Assembly: GCA_002711995.1 (NCBI GenBank) | Contig: PASN01000019.1 | Location: forward strand, 62,001-126,000 | Direction of reading: 5' to 3' | Origin: Halobacteriovoraceae bacterium | Lineage (GTDB): Bacteria > Bdellovibrionota > Bacteriovoracia > Bacteriovoracales > Bacteriovoracaceae | DNA length: 64,000 nt | Part shown: one piece after another, positions 48,933 to 57,284 of the stretch | Position numbering within the stretch: the stretch's first letter is position 1 | Layout: each line of letters starts with the position of its first letter | The notes under the pieces: generated by a model | What the model saw: the letters and a program-made list of their open reading frames with translations, nothing else | Databases searched by the model: none | Told to the model about the DNA's origin: nothing | Translations under genes and position numbers: made by a program

Positions 48933-51290
48933 ATGCTCGACTTTTTTAGAGTTTTTGAAACAAATCCAAGACCAGTGTTTGTATTTGATTCAGCTAAAAA
49001 CATTGTTTACCAAAATGAAGTGGCCAAAGATCAATTGAGTTTTGGGACGAATAAGAACTCTCAAATAGATAAATCCAAAAACATTCAAAGTAAAACTCAA
49101 CAATGTATAGATGGAAAAGGTCCATGTGAGATCAAAGAGCTTTCTTTTGAATCTAGAAAGTATAAGGCAGTTTTTAATAGTGCTGAAATTGAAGGCTCTC
49201 ATTTTGTTGTTTTAATGTTGGAAGAGATCGTGGATCAAACATCCAAAAATGAAAATGAATTGGATCACTATGAGAGAGCTCTTAACACATTAGGCACCAT
49301 AGCTAGAAATACAGACTTGGAGTGGAATCAAAAAATCAGATTTGGACTTGATGCTGCCATTAATTTTTTGGAGCTTCCACTTGCGATTATTAGTAAAATC
49401 AAGGAAGACTCTTATACGGTCCTCATGTCCAGCGCATCAGATGGAGAGTCAATTGCTCCCGGAACAAAATTTGAATTGGAAGGCACATATTGTGACGTTA
49501 CGTGGAAAAACCAAAGTATAGTTAGCACTATAAATGCTGGCAGAGATCCAGTGTTTAAAAATCATCCAAGCTTCATAAACTTTAAATTGGAAAGCTATCT
49601 TGGCGTACCTTTAATTGTTAACTCCAGGCCTTACGGCACGCTAAACTTTTCATCTCCTGGAGTAAAAAAGAATCCATTTTCCAAGGGGGAGATTGAGTTT
49701 GTCAGAATTCTTGCAAAGTGGATAGAAGCTGTTCTTGAATCCCATGAAAGAGAGAGGGTTCATAAGCATTTAACAAGTCAGAGCGAAACTGTTCAAACGC
49801 TCTTTGAAGGTGTTTTTAATGAGAGTCCAATTGGCATTGCGGTCGCCTCTGCTGAGAGAAAGCTTCAGCTTGCGAATAAGTCATTTTTAAAGTTGTATGG
49901 CCTAAAGGAGGAGGAGGTCTTCGGCAGGTGCACTTCAACTCTCTATGCTGATCCGGAAGAATATGGGCGTCAGGCCTCTCGTTTTTCAAAAAATAATAAA
50001 GAAATTGATTCGAATTCATATGTCGTAAAGTATAGAAGAAGCGATGGATCTTTTTTTATGGGGGAGACCATAGGGTACCCAGTCCATAACAAGGAGGGAG
50101 CTGTTCTAGGTTTCATAGCCCAAGTTATAGATAAGACTGAAGATATTAAGCGCAAGAAGGAGCTTGATGAGCAGAGGTTTGTGGCGCAACAAAACTCCAA
50201 GCTTGCCGCTATTGGCGAGCTTGCCGCCGGTGTTGGACATGAAATAAATAATCCGCTTCAGATTATAAATGGACATCTTGGAATGATACTCAGAAAGGTG
50301 GACAGGTCTTCTTCACTAGGTGCAGGCCTTGAAAAGATGAACTTTGCCCTAGACAGGATTGCCAAAATTGTGGGAGAGCTCAGAACGTTCTCAAGAATGG
50401 ATGAAAGTGGCAGCTCTTTTAATGTTGTGGACGCTATAAAAGAAACATTCTTTTTATTAAACCAATTGTATCTGAACCAAGGAATTACACTTGAGCTTGA
50501 AAGTGATATTGACTCTCTCATTGTCCATGGCAATCGAGGAAAATTTCATCAAGTGATAGTTAATCTACTTAGCAATGCGCGCGATGCCACTGAGGGGCAA
50601 GATCATAGACTTATTAGGGTGACGGTATCCAGAGATGGAGAGTTTGCAAAAGTTGTTGTAAAAGACAATGGGCAGGGAATAAAGAAAGAAGATATGGAGA
50701 ACATATTTAACCCATTCTTTACCACTAAAGCTCCCAACGTTGGAACAGGAATTGGCCTGGCGGTTACACATAGAATTGTTAAGGAACATGGTGGAGAAAT
50801 TCACTGTCAAAGTCTGCCTGGACGTGGCTGTGAATTCACGGTGATGTTGCCTGAATTAATTGATAAGGTTCAGGATCGTGAAGTTTTGGATTCTAAAACA
50901 TTTTTAAGCAATGCTTTGCCCTTTAAGTCCATTCTTATTGTGGATGATGAAGAAGATATTGGTGAAGTTCTAGAAGAGTTTTTTGAAGAAGAGGGTGTCG
51001 AGACCACTCTGGTTAATAGCGCTGAAAAGGCCCTAAAGGTTTTAAGTGAAGATAAGAATTACGACCTGGTTCTATCAGATATGCAAATGTCAGGTATGAG
51101 TGGCCTTGAGCTCTTTGAGATCCTTAAAGTTATGGATCCGACTATCAAGAAAGCGCTAATGACTGGCGGAGTTGATCTTGGAGCGGACAAAGAAGAGAAG
51201 ATTTCAAAAATTGCGGATACTATTATTTTAAAGCCTTTCTCACCTGAAAACGCTTTGGAAAGGTTGGTTAAATTGTTTACCACTTCGTAA
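48933..51290 (+). CDS. Hybrid sensor histidine kinase (PAS-GAF-PAS-kinase-receiver)
   Basis: The 785-residue cytoplasmic protein has a short PAS-like region (1-110), a GAF domain (about 125-280), a second PAS with PAC (about 295-410), a HisKA domain with His436 in GELAAGVGHEINNPLQ, and a HATPase (VIVNLLSNARDATEG; VKDNGQGIKKEDMENIFNPFFTT; GTGIGLAVTHRIV). A receiver domain ends it (ILIVDDEEDIGEVLEEF, acceptor Asp716 in LSDMQMSG, and KPFSP). There is no membrane segment, so it senses an internal or diffusible signal. No response regulator gene adjoins; a stand-alone HPt is 5 kb away. Confidence 0.92.
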   Translation: MLDFFRVFETNPRPVFVFDSAKNIVYQNEVAKDQLSFGTNKNSQIDKSKNIQSKTQQCIDGKGPCEIKELSFESRKYKAVFNSAEIEGSHFVVLMLEEIVDQTSKNENELDHYERALNTLGTIARNTDLEWNQKIRFGLDAAINFLELPLAIISKIKEDSYTVLMSSASDGESIAPGTKFELEGTYCDVTWKNQSIVSTINAGRDPVFKNHPSFINFKLESYLGVPLIVNSRPYGTLNFSSPGVKKNPFSKGEIEFVRILAKWIEAVLESHERERVHKHLTSQSETVQTLFEGVFNESPIGIAVASAERKLQLANKSFLKLYGLKEEEVFGRCTSTLYADPEEYGRQASRFSKNNKEIDSNSYVVKYRRSDGSFFMGETIGYPVHNKEGAVLGFIAQVIDKTEDIKRKKELDEQRFVAQQNSKLAAIGELAAGVGHEINNPLQIINGHLGMILRKVDRSSSLGAGLEKMNFALDRIAKIVGELRTFSRMDESGSSFNVVDAIKETFFLLNQLYLNQGITLELESDIDSLIVHGNRGKFHQVIVNLLSNARDATEGQDHRLIRVTVSRDGEFAKVVVKDNGQGIKKEDMENIFNPFFTTKAPNVGTGIGLAVTHRIVKEHGGEIHCQSLPGRGCEFTVMLPELIDKVQDREVLDSKTFLSNALPFKSILIVDDEEDIGEVLEEFFEEEGVETTLVNSAEKALKVLSEDKNYDLVLSDMQMSGMSGLELFEILKVMDPTIKKALMTGGVDLGADKEEKISKIADTIILKPFSPENALERLVKLFTTS

Positions 51291-51371
51291 AATCTAATTT
51301 GAAAATACACTTTTTTGAAATTTTTTAAGGCACTCCAAAGTGATAAAATTCACTTAAGCATGGAGGCGCGT

Positions 51372-51569
51372 ATGAAGATAAAACTTACTCAAATAGGACT
51401 ATTGCTTGGAGCTGGTTTGTTTGCAGTAACTTGCGCCAGCGGGCCTAAAGATTACCAGGTTGAACTTGTTGATGAACCGACACCGAAAATGATGCAGGAA
51501 GAACAAAGCAAGGTTAAAACTTACGACCGATTCCCTTACCTCGATTGGAGAGGGGCAGAAAGGCAATGA
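51372..51569 (+). CDS. Small lipoprotein of unknown function
   Basis: The ATG at 51372 follows GGAGG (51362-51366) at good spacing, so the upstream in-frame ATG codons (from 51315) are not used. The 65-residue product has a hydrophobic signal (LTQIGLLLGAGLFAVTCAS) with a probable lipidation cysteine, and a short polar tail (YDRFPYLDWRGAERQ at the end). No family is recognised. Its stop is eight bases from the stop of the convergent prfC gene; a 6-bp hairpin covers the gap (51572-51592). Confidence 0.65.
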   Translation: MKIKLTQIGLLLGAGLFAVTCASGPKDYQVELVDEPTPKMMQEEQSKVKTYDRFPYLDWRGAERQ

Positions 51570-51577
51570 GTGAATCC

Positions 51578-53191
51578 TTAGTGGTGGGATTCTATGTAGT
51601 CCGAGTTCTTGAAAAACTTAACATCAGGATACTTTTCCTGACATAATTTTAAATCCCACTCTGATTTCACGCCGTAACACTTTCTATCTTTGCCATCAAA
51701 CAGTATATTGGATGAGTACTGTTTACTAAAAGCGTCTTCCTGCTTTTTATCTACAAACTTCAACCATCTTACGCCTATGAATGGTGTTCCCTCATAGTCG
51801 GCCCTAACATTGTACTCATCTTCCAATCTAAATTTAACGACTTCAAACTGAAGCATCCCAACAGCGCCAAGCATTTTCTCCTGAGTTGCAGGACGCAGAA
51901 AGGTTTGAACGGCTCCCTCTTCAGAAAGTTGTTTAAGGCCTTTGTCTAAGTGTTTTGCTTTAAGTGGATCCTTTAGGGATACTTTGCGGAAAAGCTCAGG
52001 TGCAAAGCTTGGTATGCCAGTGTAGCGAAACTTTTTGCCATGAGTGAATGTGTCCCCAATTTGGTATTTGCCTGTATCGTGAAGACCAATAATATCTCCA
52101 GGGTAGGCGTAGTCCACAAGTTCTCTATCTCTTGCTTGGAAGATTTGAGGGGCTGCGATCTTAACTTCTTTTTGAGTTCTCACGTGGTAAAGCTTGGTGT
52201 TTCTTTCAAACTTTCCGGAGCACACACGCATAAATGCAATTCTGTCTCTATGCTTCTTGTCCATGTTTGCCTGGATTTTGAATATGAATCCAGAAAAATT
52301 CTTATCTTTCGGATCGACAATCACTTCCTCAGAGTCTGAATCAAAAGGAGGCAGCAATGCTTTACGAGGTTTTGGAGCGGGAGCCTTTGAAGTAATCATG
52401 TCCAACACTTCTTTGACACCAAAGTTATAGAGGGCAGATCCAAAGAAGACTGGAGTTTGAATGCCAGCAAGGTACTCTTCAACATTGAACTCTGGAATAA
52501 GCTCCTCAACCATCATAAGGTCTTCTTCCAGCTTATCTCTAAGTGTTTCACCAATAAACTCCACAACCTCAGGAGAGTTAAGATCTGAAGCGTCAATAAT
52601 CTTAGGCTCAAATGGGTTCTTTTGACCCTTGAAAGAGCGGATGCTTTTCGTCGCAATGTCATAGACTCCTTTGAAGTCCACTCCAGCGCCAACTGGCCAA
52701 GTCATTGGAACGCATTGAATACTTAGCTCTTTTTCGACGTTGTCTATGAGCTCAAATGGGTCAAGGGAGTCACGATCGTACTTGTTCATAAACGTAACGA
52801 TGGGAGTGTCACGCAGGCGGCAAACTTCCATTAACTTTTGAGTTTGTTCCTCTACGCCCTTAGCGGAGTCAATCATCATTAGAACAGATTCCACGGCAGT
52901 CAAAGTTCGATAAGTGTCCTCACTGAAGTCTTTGTGACCTGGAGTGTCTAAGAGGTGCACGTATCGATCATTGTAGATGTAACTCATGACGGATGAGGTT
53001 ATGGAAATTCCCCTGTCCTGCTCCATTTGCATCCAGTCTGACTTTGCATAGTCACCTGATTTAGATTTTACCATTCCGCTTTGATCCCTAACAACACCAC
53101 CGAACCATAGTAGTTTCTCGGTAACCGTGGTTTTACCGGCATCCGGGTGGGAAATAATCGCAAATGTGCAGCGTTCTAAATCTTTACTCAT
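51578..53191 (-). CDS. prfC: Peptide chain release factor 3
   Basis: RF3 is the GTPase that recycles RF1/RF2 from the ribosome. The 537-residue protein has AIISHPDAGKTTVTEKLL (G1), MEQDRGISITSSVM (G2), LDTPGHKDFSEDTYRTL (G3) and FMNKYDRD (G4). The last usually reads NKLDRD; here Tyr replaces Leu. The rest continues through QLSEEGAVQTF and AVGMLQFEVVKFRLEDEY as in RF3. It is not EF-G, as shown by KDFSEDTYRTL. It is monocistronic and convergent with a small lipoprotein gene. Confidence 0.95.
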   Translation of the reverse strand: MSKDLERCTFAIISHPDAGKTTVTEKLLWFGGVVRDQSGMVKSKSGDYAKSDWMQMEQDRGISITSSVMSYIYNDRYVHLLDTPGHKDFSEDTYRTLTAVESVLMMIDSAKGVEEQTQKLMEVCRLRDTPIVTFMNKYDRDSLDPFELIDNVEKELSIQCVPMTWPVGAGVDFKGVYDIATKSIRSFKGQKNPFEPKIIDASDLNSPEVVEFIGETLRDKLEEDLMMVEELIPEFNVEEYLAGIQTPVFFGSALYNFGVKEVLDMITSKAPAPKPRKALLPPFDSDSEEVIVDPKDKNFSGFIFKIQANMDKKHRDRIAFMRVCSGKFERNTKLYHVRTQKEVKIAAPQIFQARDRELVDYAYPGDIIGLHDTGKYQIGDTFTHGKKFRYTGIPSFAPELFRKVSLKDPLKAKHLDKGLKQLSEEGAVQTFLRPATQEKMLGAVGMLQFEVVKFRLEDEYNVRADYEGTPFIGVRWLKFVDKKQEDAFSKQYSSNILFDGKDRKCYGVKSEWDLKLCQEKYPDVKFFKNSDYIESHH

Positions 53192-53278
53192 GACCTATCC
53201 GTTTAAATTCTGATTTTTGTGCTCGTAATATAAGCTGTTTGATGCTCGTAGTAAAGGCTGAGTTTATGCTGAAAAGGC

Positions 53279-54979
53279 CTAGGCCAAAGCAATATCAACC
53301 TTTTTATCGCCCTGAAGATTGCTATTTCCGGGGTTGTATCTATTCGGAGAGATCACATTGTGTGGATCAAGCGCACTCTTAATTAGAGAGCATGTTTTCC
53401 AGTGGATGTGATTGGGATCTAGCTTTTCTATTTGTTGATCAATATTTAAACGGTATGGAATGAAACCAAGCTTTCTTCCTTCTTCAAAAAGCTCATCAAT
53501 GCATGCCTTGGCGGCCTCAACAGACTCTGGATCGTTTTTATTGAAAAGAATAGGGATTGTTGAGTCTATACAGTCGTAATGAAGAACTGTAAGTGTAATC
53601 AACGGCTCTACCTTGTGCTTGGAAGCGACTCTTCTAATGAAATTAATATATTCATTCACTTTGTGGTTTTTCATTGGCACCAATGGCGCGTACCAGAGTA
53701 GACCACAATCATCTTTTGATGGGTTTAATTCCCGGTTTAAATCTGGGGACATGTTTGCATTTTTCCAGTAGGCAAGGGGAAGGGCCATCTGTCTAGGAAT
53801 GCCAAGCATGATCCTGTTCCCTTCTTTTACATTTTCGATATTATGTCTAAGCGTTTTTAATAGGCCAAAAGGAAACGCGCTGCTAACCATATCTCCAATT
53901 TTAAAGAGAAGGCTGTTTGAGAATAAAATTAGGCCTAATGGCCTTGAGAGCTTTTTAATCCGTTTTTTTACAACATCCACCACGCACTCATTGCCGTATA
54001 TGGAGCCAACAATGACCCATTCGGGAAGAAGGTTCTTTTTGGTTAAGGATTTGATTTGTTCTTCACTCAACAGCTTTTGATTGTCGGGCCCGTTTGGATT
54101 CTCTCCATTCATTGCTATTAATCGCCTTTTATCCATTAGGTTTATGGCCGGAACAATTCCTTCAAACTCTGAAAGAGTTTCTCTTATGAAGTCCAATGCA
54201 TCATCTAGTTTAGAATGATCGTTAACCTTAATTGCAAAAGAGGTGAAGTTTTTTGGTTTCTTGGCGAGCCTTATTGTTCCCTCTGTAATGATTGCAAAGC
54301 TAGACTGCGTGAATAACCCTTCCATGTAAGGGCCTAGGCCCCATTTAAAAGTATCGTCCACAAACTTTTCATCGGACATGTCCAGGCCCTTTATGGCGGA
54401 GTGATAAATATAATCTTTTTCATCGGCGCCCCAGAGTTCTGGGTTTGGAATAATTCCCCTTAAAGCGTTAACTGCCATGAAGTGGTCAACATGGGGAGTG
54501 AGTCCGTAGCCTCTCTCTATCGCATTCGCTAACACACTAACTGTTGGACCAGCTCCCGTGGCGGGACACATGTATTCCCATCCATTTTCTTCGAGAAAAT
54601 TGTAAAGTTGTTGCTGAGTCACGCCGGGACCTATGTTTACAAGCCCTAAATCCTTGTCCACTGCGACTATTTTATTCATATGGGATAAGTCTAGGACTAC
54701 AACATCTCTGTTATCGCCATGCCCCACACTGCCATAACCCCAGTTTTTTCCTGAACCTATAGGTTGAATAGAAAAGTCGTGGGCAATGGCCAACTTAATA
54801 AGGGACTTTATGTCTTGAGGCTCAGTTAAAGAAATACTCGCGCACAGAACAGGGTGGGATGATATAGTGTTTTTATTAAAGCTAAATTCTGCACTGCTTC
54901 TATCTAAGATTAGATCTGGTGATAGGTGAGGAAAAGAGTCTGTAAGAAGCTTGATTAGTTTATTCATTAACTTTACCAT
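53279..54979 (-). CDS. FAD-linked oxidase of the vanillyl-alcohol oxidase type
   Basis: The 566-residue protein has a PCMH-type FAD-binding domain: IQPIGSGKNWGYGS, the strand VVVLDLSHMNKIVAVDKD, LVNIGPGVTQQQLYNFLEENG and ATGAGPTVSVLANAIERGYG. A cap domain follows and the chain ends DPHNVISPNRYNPGN, as in p-cresol methylhydroxylase/vanillyl-alcohol oxidase relatives. It oxidises a small, probably aromatic or hydroxylated, substrate; which one is unknown. No signal peptide. ATG codons at 54979 and 54967 are both possible. It is paralogous to the gene at 59157 and divergent from the STAS gene. Confidence 0.82.
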   Translation of the reverse strand: MVKLMNKLIKLLTDSFPHLSPDLILDRSSAEFSFNKNTISSHPVLCASISLTEPQDIKSLIKLAIAHDFSIQPIGSGKNWGYGSVGHGDNRDVVVLDLSHMNKIVAVDKDLGLVNIGPGVTQQQLYNFLEENGWEYMCPATGAGPTVSVLANAIERGYGLTPHVDHFMAVNALRGIIPNPELWGADEKDYIYHSAIKGLDMSDEKFVDDTFKWGLGPYMEGLFTQSSFAIITEGTIRLAKKPKNFTSFAIKVNDHSKLDDALDFIRETLSEFEGIVPAINLMDKRRLIAMNGENPNGPDNQKLLSEEQIKSLTKKNLLPEWVIVGSIYGNECVVDVVKKRIKKLSRPLGLILFSNSLLFKIGDMVSSAFPFGLLKTLRHNIENVKEGNRIMLGIPRQMALPLAYWKNANMSPDLNRELNPSKDDCGLLWYAPLVPMKNHKVNEYINFIRRVASKHKVEPLITLTVLHYDCIDSTIPILFNKNDPESVEAAKACIDELFEEGRKLGFIPYRLNIDQQIEKLDPNHIHWKTCSLIKSALDPHNVISPNRYNPGNSNLQGDKKVDIALA

Positions 54980-55126
54980 TGCTGAGTTGATACTGCTTTG
55001 ATTCTGATCGGATTACTCGGGTATAACTTTAGGTTATTTATTGAGATTTTAAATAAGTGACTAATTTCATTAATTTAGTATAATATTCCTAACTTATTCA
55101 TCTATACCAAAAATCAAGGAATGATT

Positions 55127-55576
55127 ATGGAATTCTCACAAAACGACGCAAATCTTACCTTGGCCATGCCGGGCCCTAGAGTTGATGAAAACTTTGACCC
55201 AGATATAAGTAAAAAGTTTGAAGGTAAGGAAGTGGTATTTGATTTCTCAAATCTAAACCTTATGAATTCAACTGGAATTCGTGAATGGCTTCTACTTTTG
55301 GAAAACCTTAAAGATAGAAAAATTACCTATAAAAACTGTCCCAAAATATTTGTTCTAGTGATGAACATGGTAAAAGGTGTGGTTTCTGAAAACGTGACCG
55401 TGGAAAGTTTTTATGTTCCATTTTACGACCCTGAAACGGATGATGAGATCGATGTTCTCATGAGTCCCGCAGACATTGGGCAAAACCTTGAAGTTCCAGA
55501 ACAGAAAACTAAAGATGGAAGGCCATTGGAGTTCGACGATGTTGCTGAAAAGTACTTTCAATTTCTAAAGATGTAG
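55127..55576 (+). CDS. STAS-like (anti-sigma antagonist type) protein
   Basis: The ATG at 55127 suits the AAGGA site; another ATG lies six bases upstream. Residues 25-85 have the STAS pattern of strand, loop and helix: KEVVFDFSNLNLMNSTGIREWLLLL holds a central serine-threonine pair where such proteins are phosphorylated. The C-terminal 60 residues contain DPETDDEIDVLM and an acidic helix. It lies one base before a membrane SpoIIE phosphatase, so the pair forms a partner-switch-like unit: the phosphatase would dephosphorylate the STAS protein. The cognate anti-sigma kinase is not in the window. Confidence 0.75.
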   Translation: MEFSQNDANLTLAMPGPRVDENFDPDISKKFEGKEVVFDFSNLNLMNSTGIREWLLLLENLKDRKITYKNCPKIFVLVMNMVKGVVSENVTVESFYVPFYDPETDDEIDVLMSPADIGQNLEVPEQKTKDGRPLEFDDVAEKYFQFLKM

Positions 55577-55577
55577 A

Positions 55578-57284
55578 ATGAAGTTAAAAGTTAAGTTTCA
55601 AATCCTAGTACTCACTGCCCTGACTGTGCTCGGGGCGATTTCTATCTATAACACCATAAATATTTACATTGACGATAAAAAAGCATTTGTAAGCGAAGTA
55701 GCCCTAAATTCAATGGCGTCTTCTAAAAAGCAAGTCTTGTTTTATGAATTATTGGTTAACGGCATTTTCACCAAATTTGAAGCAGAATTGGCATCATCTG
55801 GAAAACCAGGAGAACTTAGTTCAAAGCAAGACCTTATTAAGTGCATCTATAAATTTAACAAAAACCAGCTGACTGCCAAGAACTGTCAATCAGACACAGG
55901 AACTTTTGATTTAAAAGAGTTGAATGAGGCCGTTATTCAAAATAAGGGCAAACTTGTGGATGGCATTTCGCTTTTGGATGGGAAATACGTCGCTTATACG
56001 AACTCAAAGGCGCCGGTCAAATTTGTTTCCATTTCACTAGTGTCCGAGTTTGTCGCCTTTACTGTTGATAATTTAGGCGCCCATGGATTCGAGTTTAGAA
56101 ATGGGGAGATGTTTCTCGCTGATGGGGTTTCTGAGAGTGCTGCCAAATTGGCAAAGGGTGAGAGCATTGAACTTAAAGAGACTGAAGATAGCTTTATTGC
56201 AAGCTTTAAACTGACTGATTTAGGTCTCAGTCAAGTTAAGGTTATTGAGAAGTCCCTAATGCTTAGATCTCTTTACACGTTTATAGAGACTGGTGTCCAA
56301 ATCACCCTTATCCCCATTGGTGTGTTTATCGTCATAAGCCTTTTTTGGGTAAATAAGATCGTCAACCCTCTTAAAACTTTGACAGCTATTACTGAGAAGA
56401 TCTCAAAAGGTGATTTCACAAATAAAGTTAGCATCAAAACCAAAGATGAGTTTAAAACCCTTGGGGACTCTTTCAACTACATGCAGGATCAACTCGCAAC
56501 CTATATCGAAGGTGAAAAAGAAAAGGTTCGCCTTGAAAAGGAAATGCAGGTAACCAAAGTTATTCAAGATTCTTTTTTCCAAGACAATGAATATGTAGGC
56601 AAGGAACTTCAGGTTAGTGGCTTTTACAAGGCCGCCAGCGAGTGCGGGGGAGATTGGTGGGGTGTAACAAACATCTCCGGCAAGGACTTTATTCTCATAG
56701 GGGACGCCACTGGTCACGGGGCACCTGCGGCGATGATCACTGCTGTAGTTTATAGCTGCATTAAAACAATTAAAAACACAGTTGGAAAAAATGAGAGTTT
56801 GACTCCCGCGGATGTTTTAACTCATCTCAACCACGCAATAAATAATGATTCTCACAATTACAACATGACCTTCTTTGTATGCTCATGGGAATCAGACTCA
56901 CGAACCCTTGAGTTTGCCAATGCAAGCCATAATCCTCCATTCCTTCTACACTTGAACTCCGGTAAAACAAGACAAGACATTAGGCCCTTGTCTGGTGATA
57001 TTGGAAAGAGACTGGGAGAGGCGGCAGACTCAACTTATAAGAATGAAAAAGTTGCTGTCAAAGAGGGAAAACACATTCTTTTTGGATACACCGATGGCAT
57101 CACAGAGCTAGAGAATGTCGATGGAAAGCAATACGGAGATGGTCGACTGATTCGAACCTTTTTGAAACTGGTAAAAGAAGATGTGGACCAGTTTGGAGAA
57201 AAACTCGCCAAAAATTTGGATGACTACCAAGGCGAGATGGAGTTGCTTGATGATGTCACTTTCTTCAAGGCAATTATTGGATAA
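55578..57284 (+). CDS. Membrane-anchored SpoIIE-type (PP2C) serine phosphatase
   Basis: The 568-residue protein has an N-terminal membrane helix (8-28), a periplasmic sensor region (to about 230), a second helix (VQITLIPIGVFIVISLFWV), a HAMP domain (KIVNPLKTLTAITEKISKGDF) and a SpoIIE phosphatase domain from about 330. The metal-binding aspartates are in ECGGDWWGV, LIGDATGHGAPAAM and LFGYTDGITELEN, as in RsbU-type phosphatases. It would relay an envelope signal to the STAS protein encoded upstream. The next gene starts with no gap, so all three are one operon. Confidence 0.92.
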   Translation: MKLKVKFQILVLTALTVLGAISIYNTINIYIDDKKAFVSEVALNSMASSKKQVLFYELLVNGIFTKFEAELASSGKPGELSSKQDLIKCIYKFNKNQLTAKNCQSDTGTFDLKELNEAVIQNKGKLVDGISLLDGKYVAYTNSKAPVKFVSISLVSEFVAFTVDNLGAHGFEFRNGEMFLADGVSESAAKLAKGESIELKETEDSFIASFKLTDLGLSQVKVIEKSLMLRSLYTFIETGVQITLIPIGVFIVISLFWVNKIVNPLKTLTAITEKISKGDFTNKVSIKTKDEFKTLGDSFNYMQDQLATYIEGEKEKVRLEKEMQVTKVIQDSFFQDNEYVGKELQVSGFYKAASECGGDWWGVTNISGKDFILIGDATGHGAPAAMITAVVYSCIKTIKNTVGKNESLTPADVLTHLNHAINNDSHNYNMTFFVCSWESDSRTLEFANASHNPPFLLHLNSGKTRQDIRPLSGDIGKRLGEAADSTYKNEKVAVKEGKHILFGYTDGITELENVDGKQYGDGRLIRTFLKLVKEDVDQFGEKLAKNLDDYQGEMELLDDVTFFKAIIG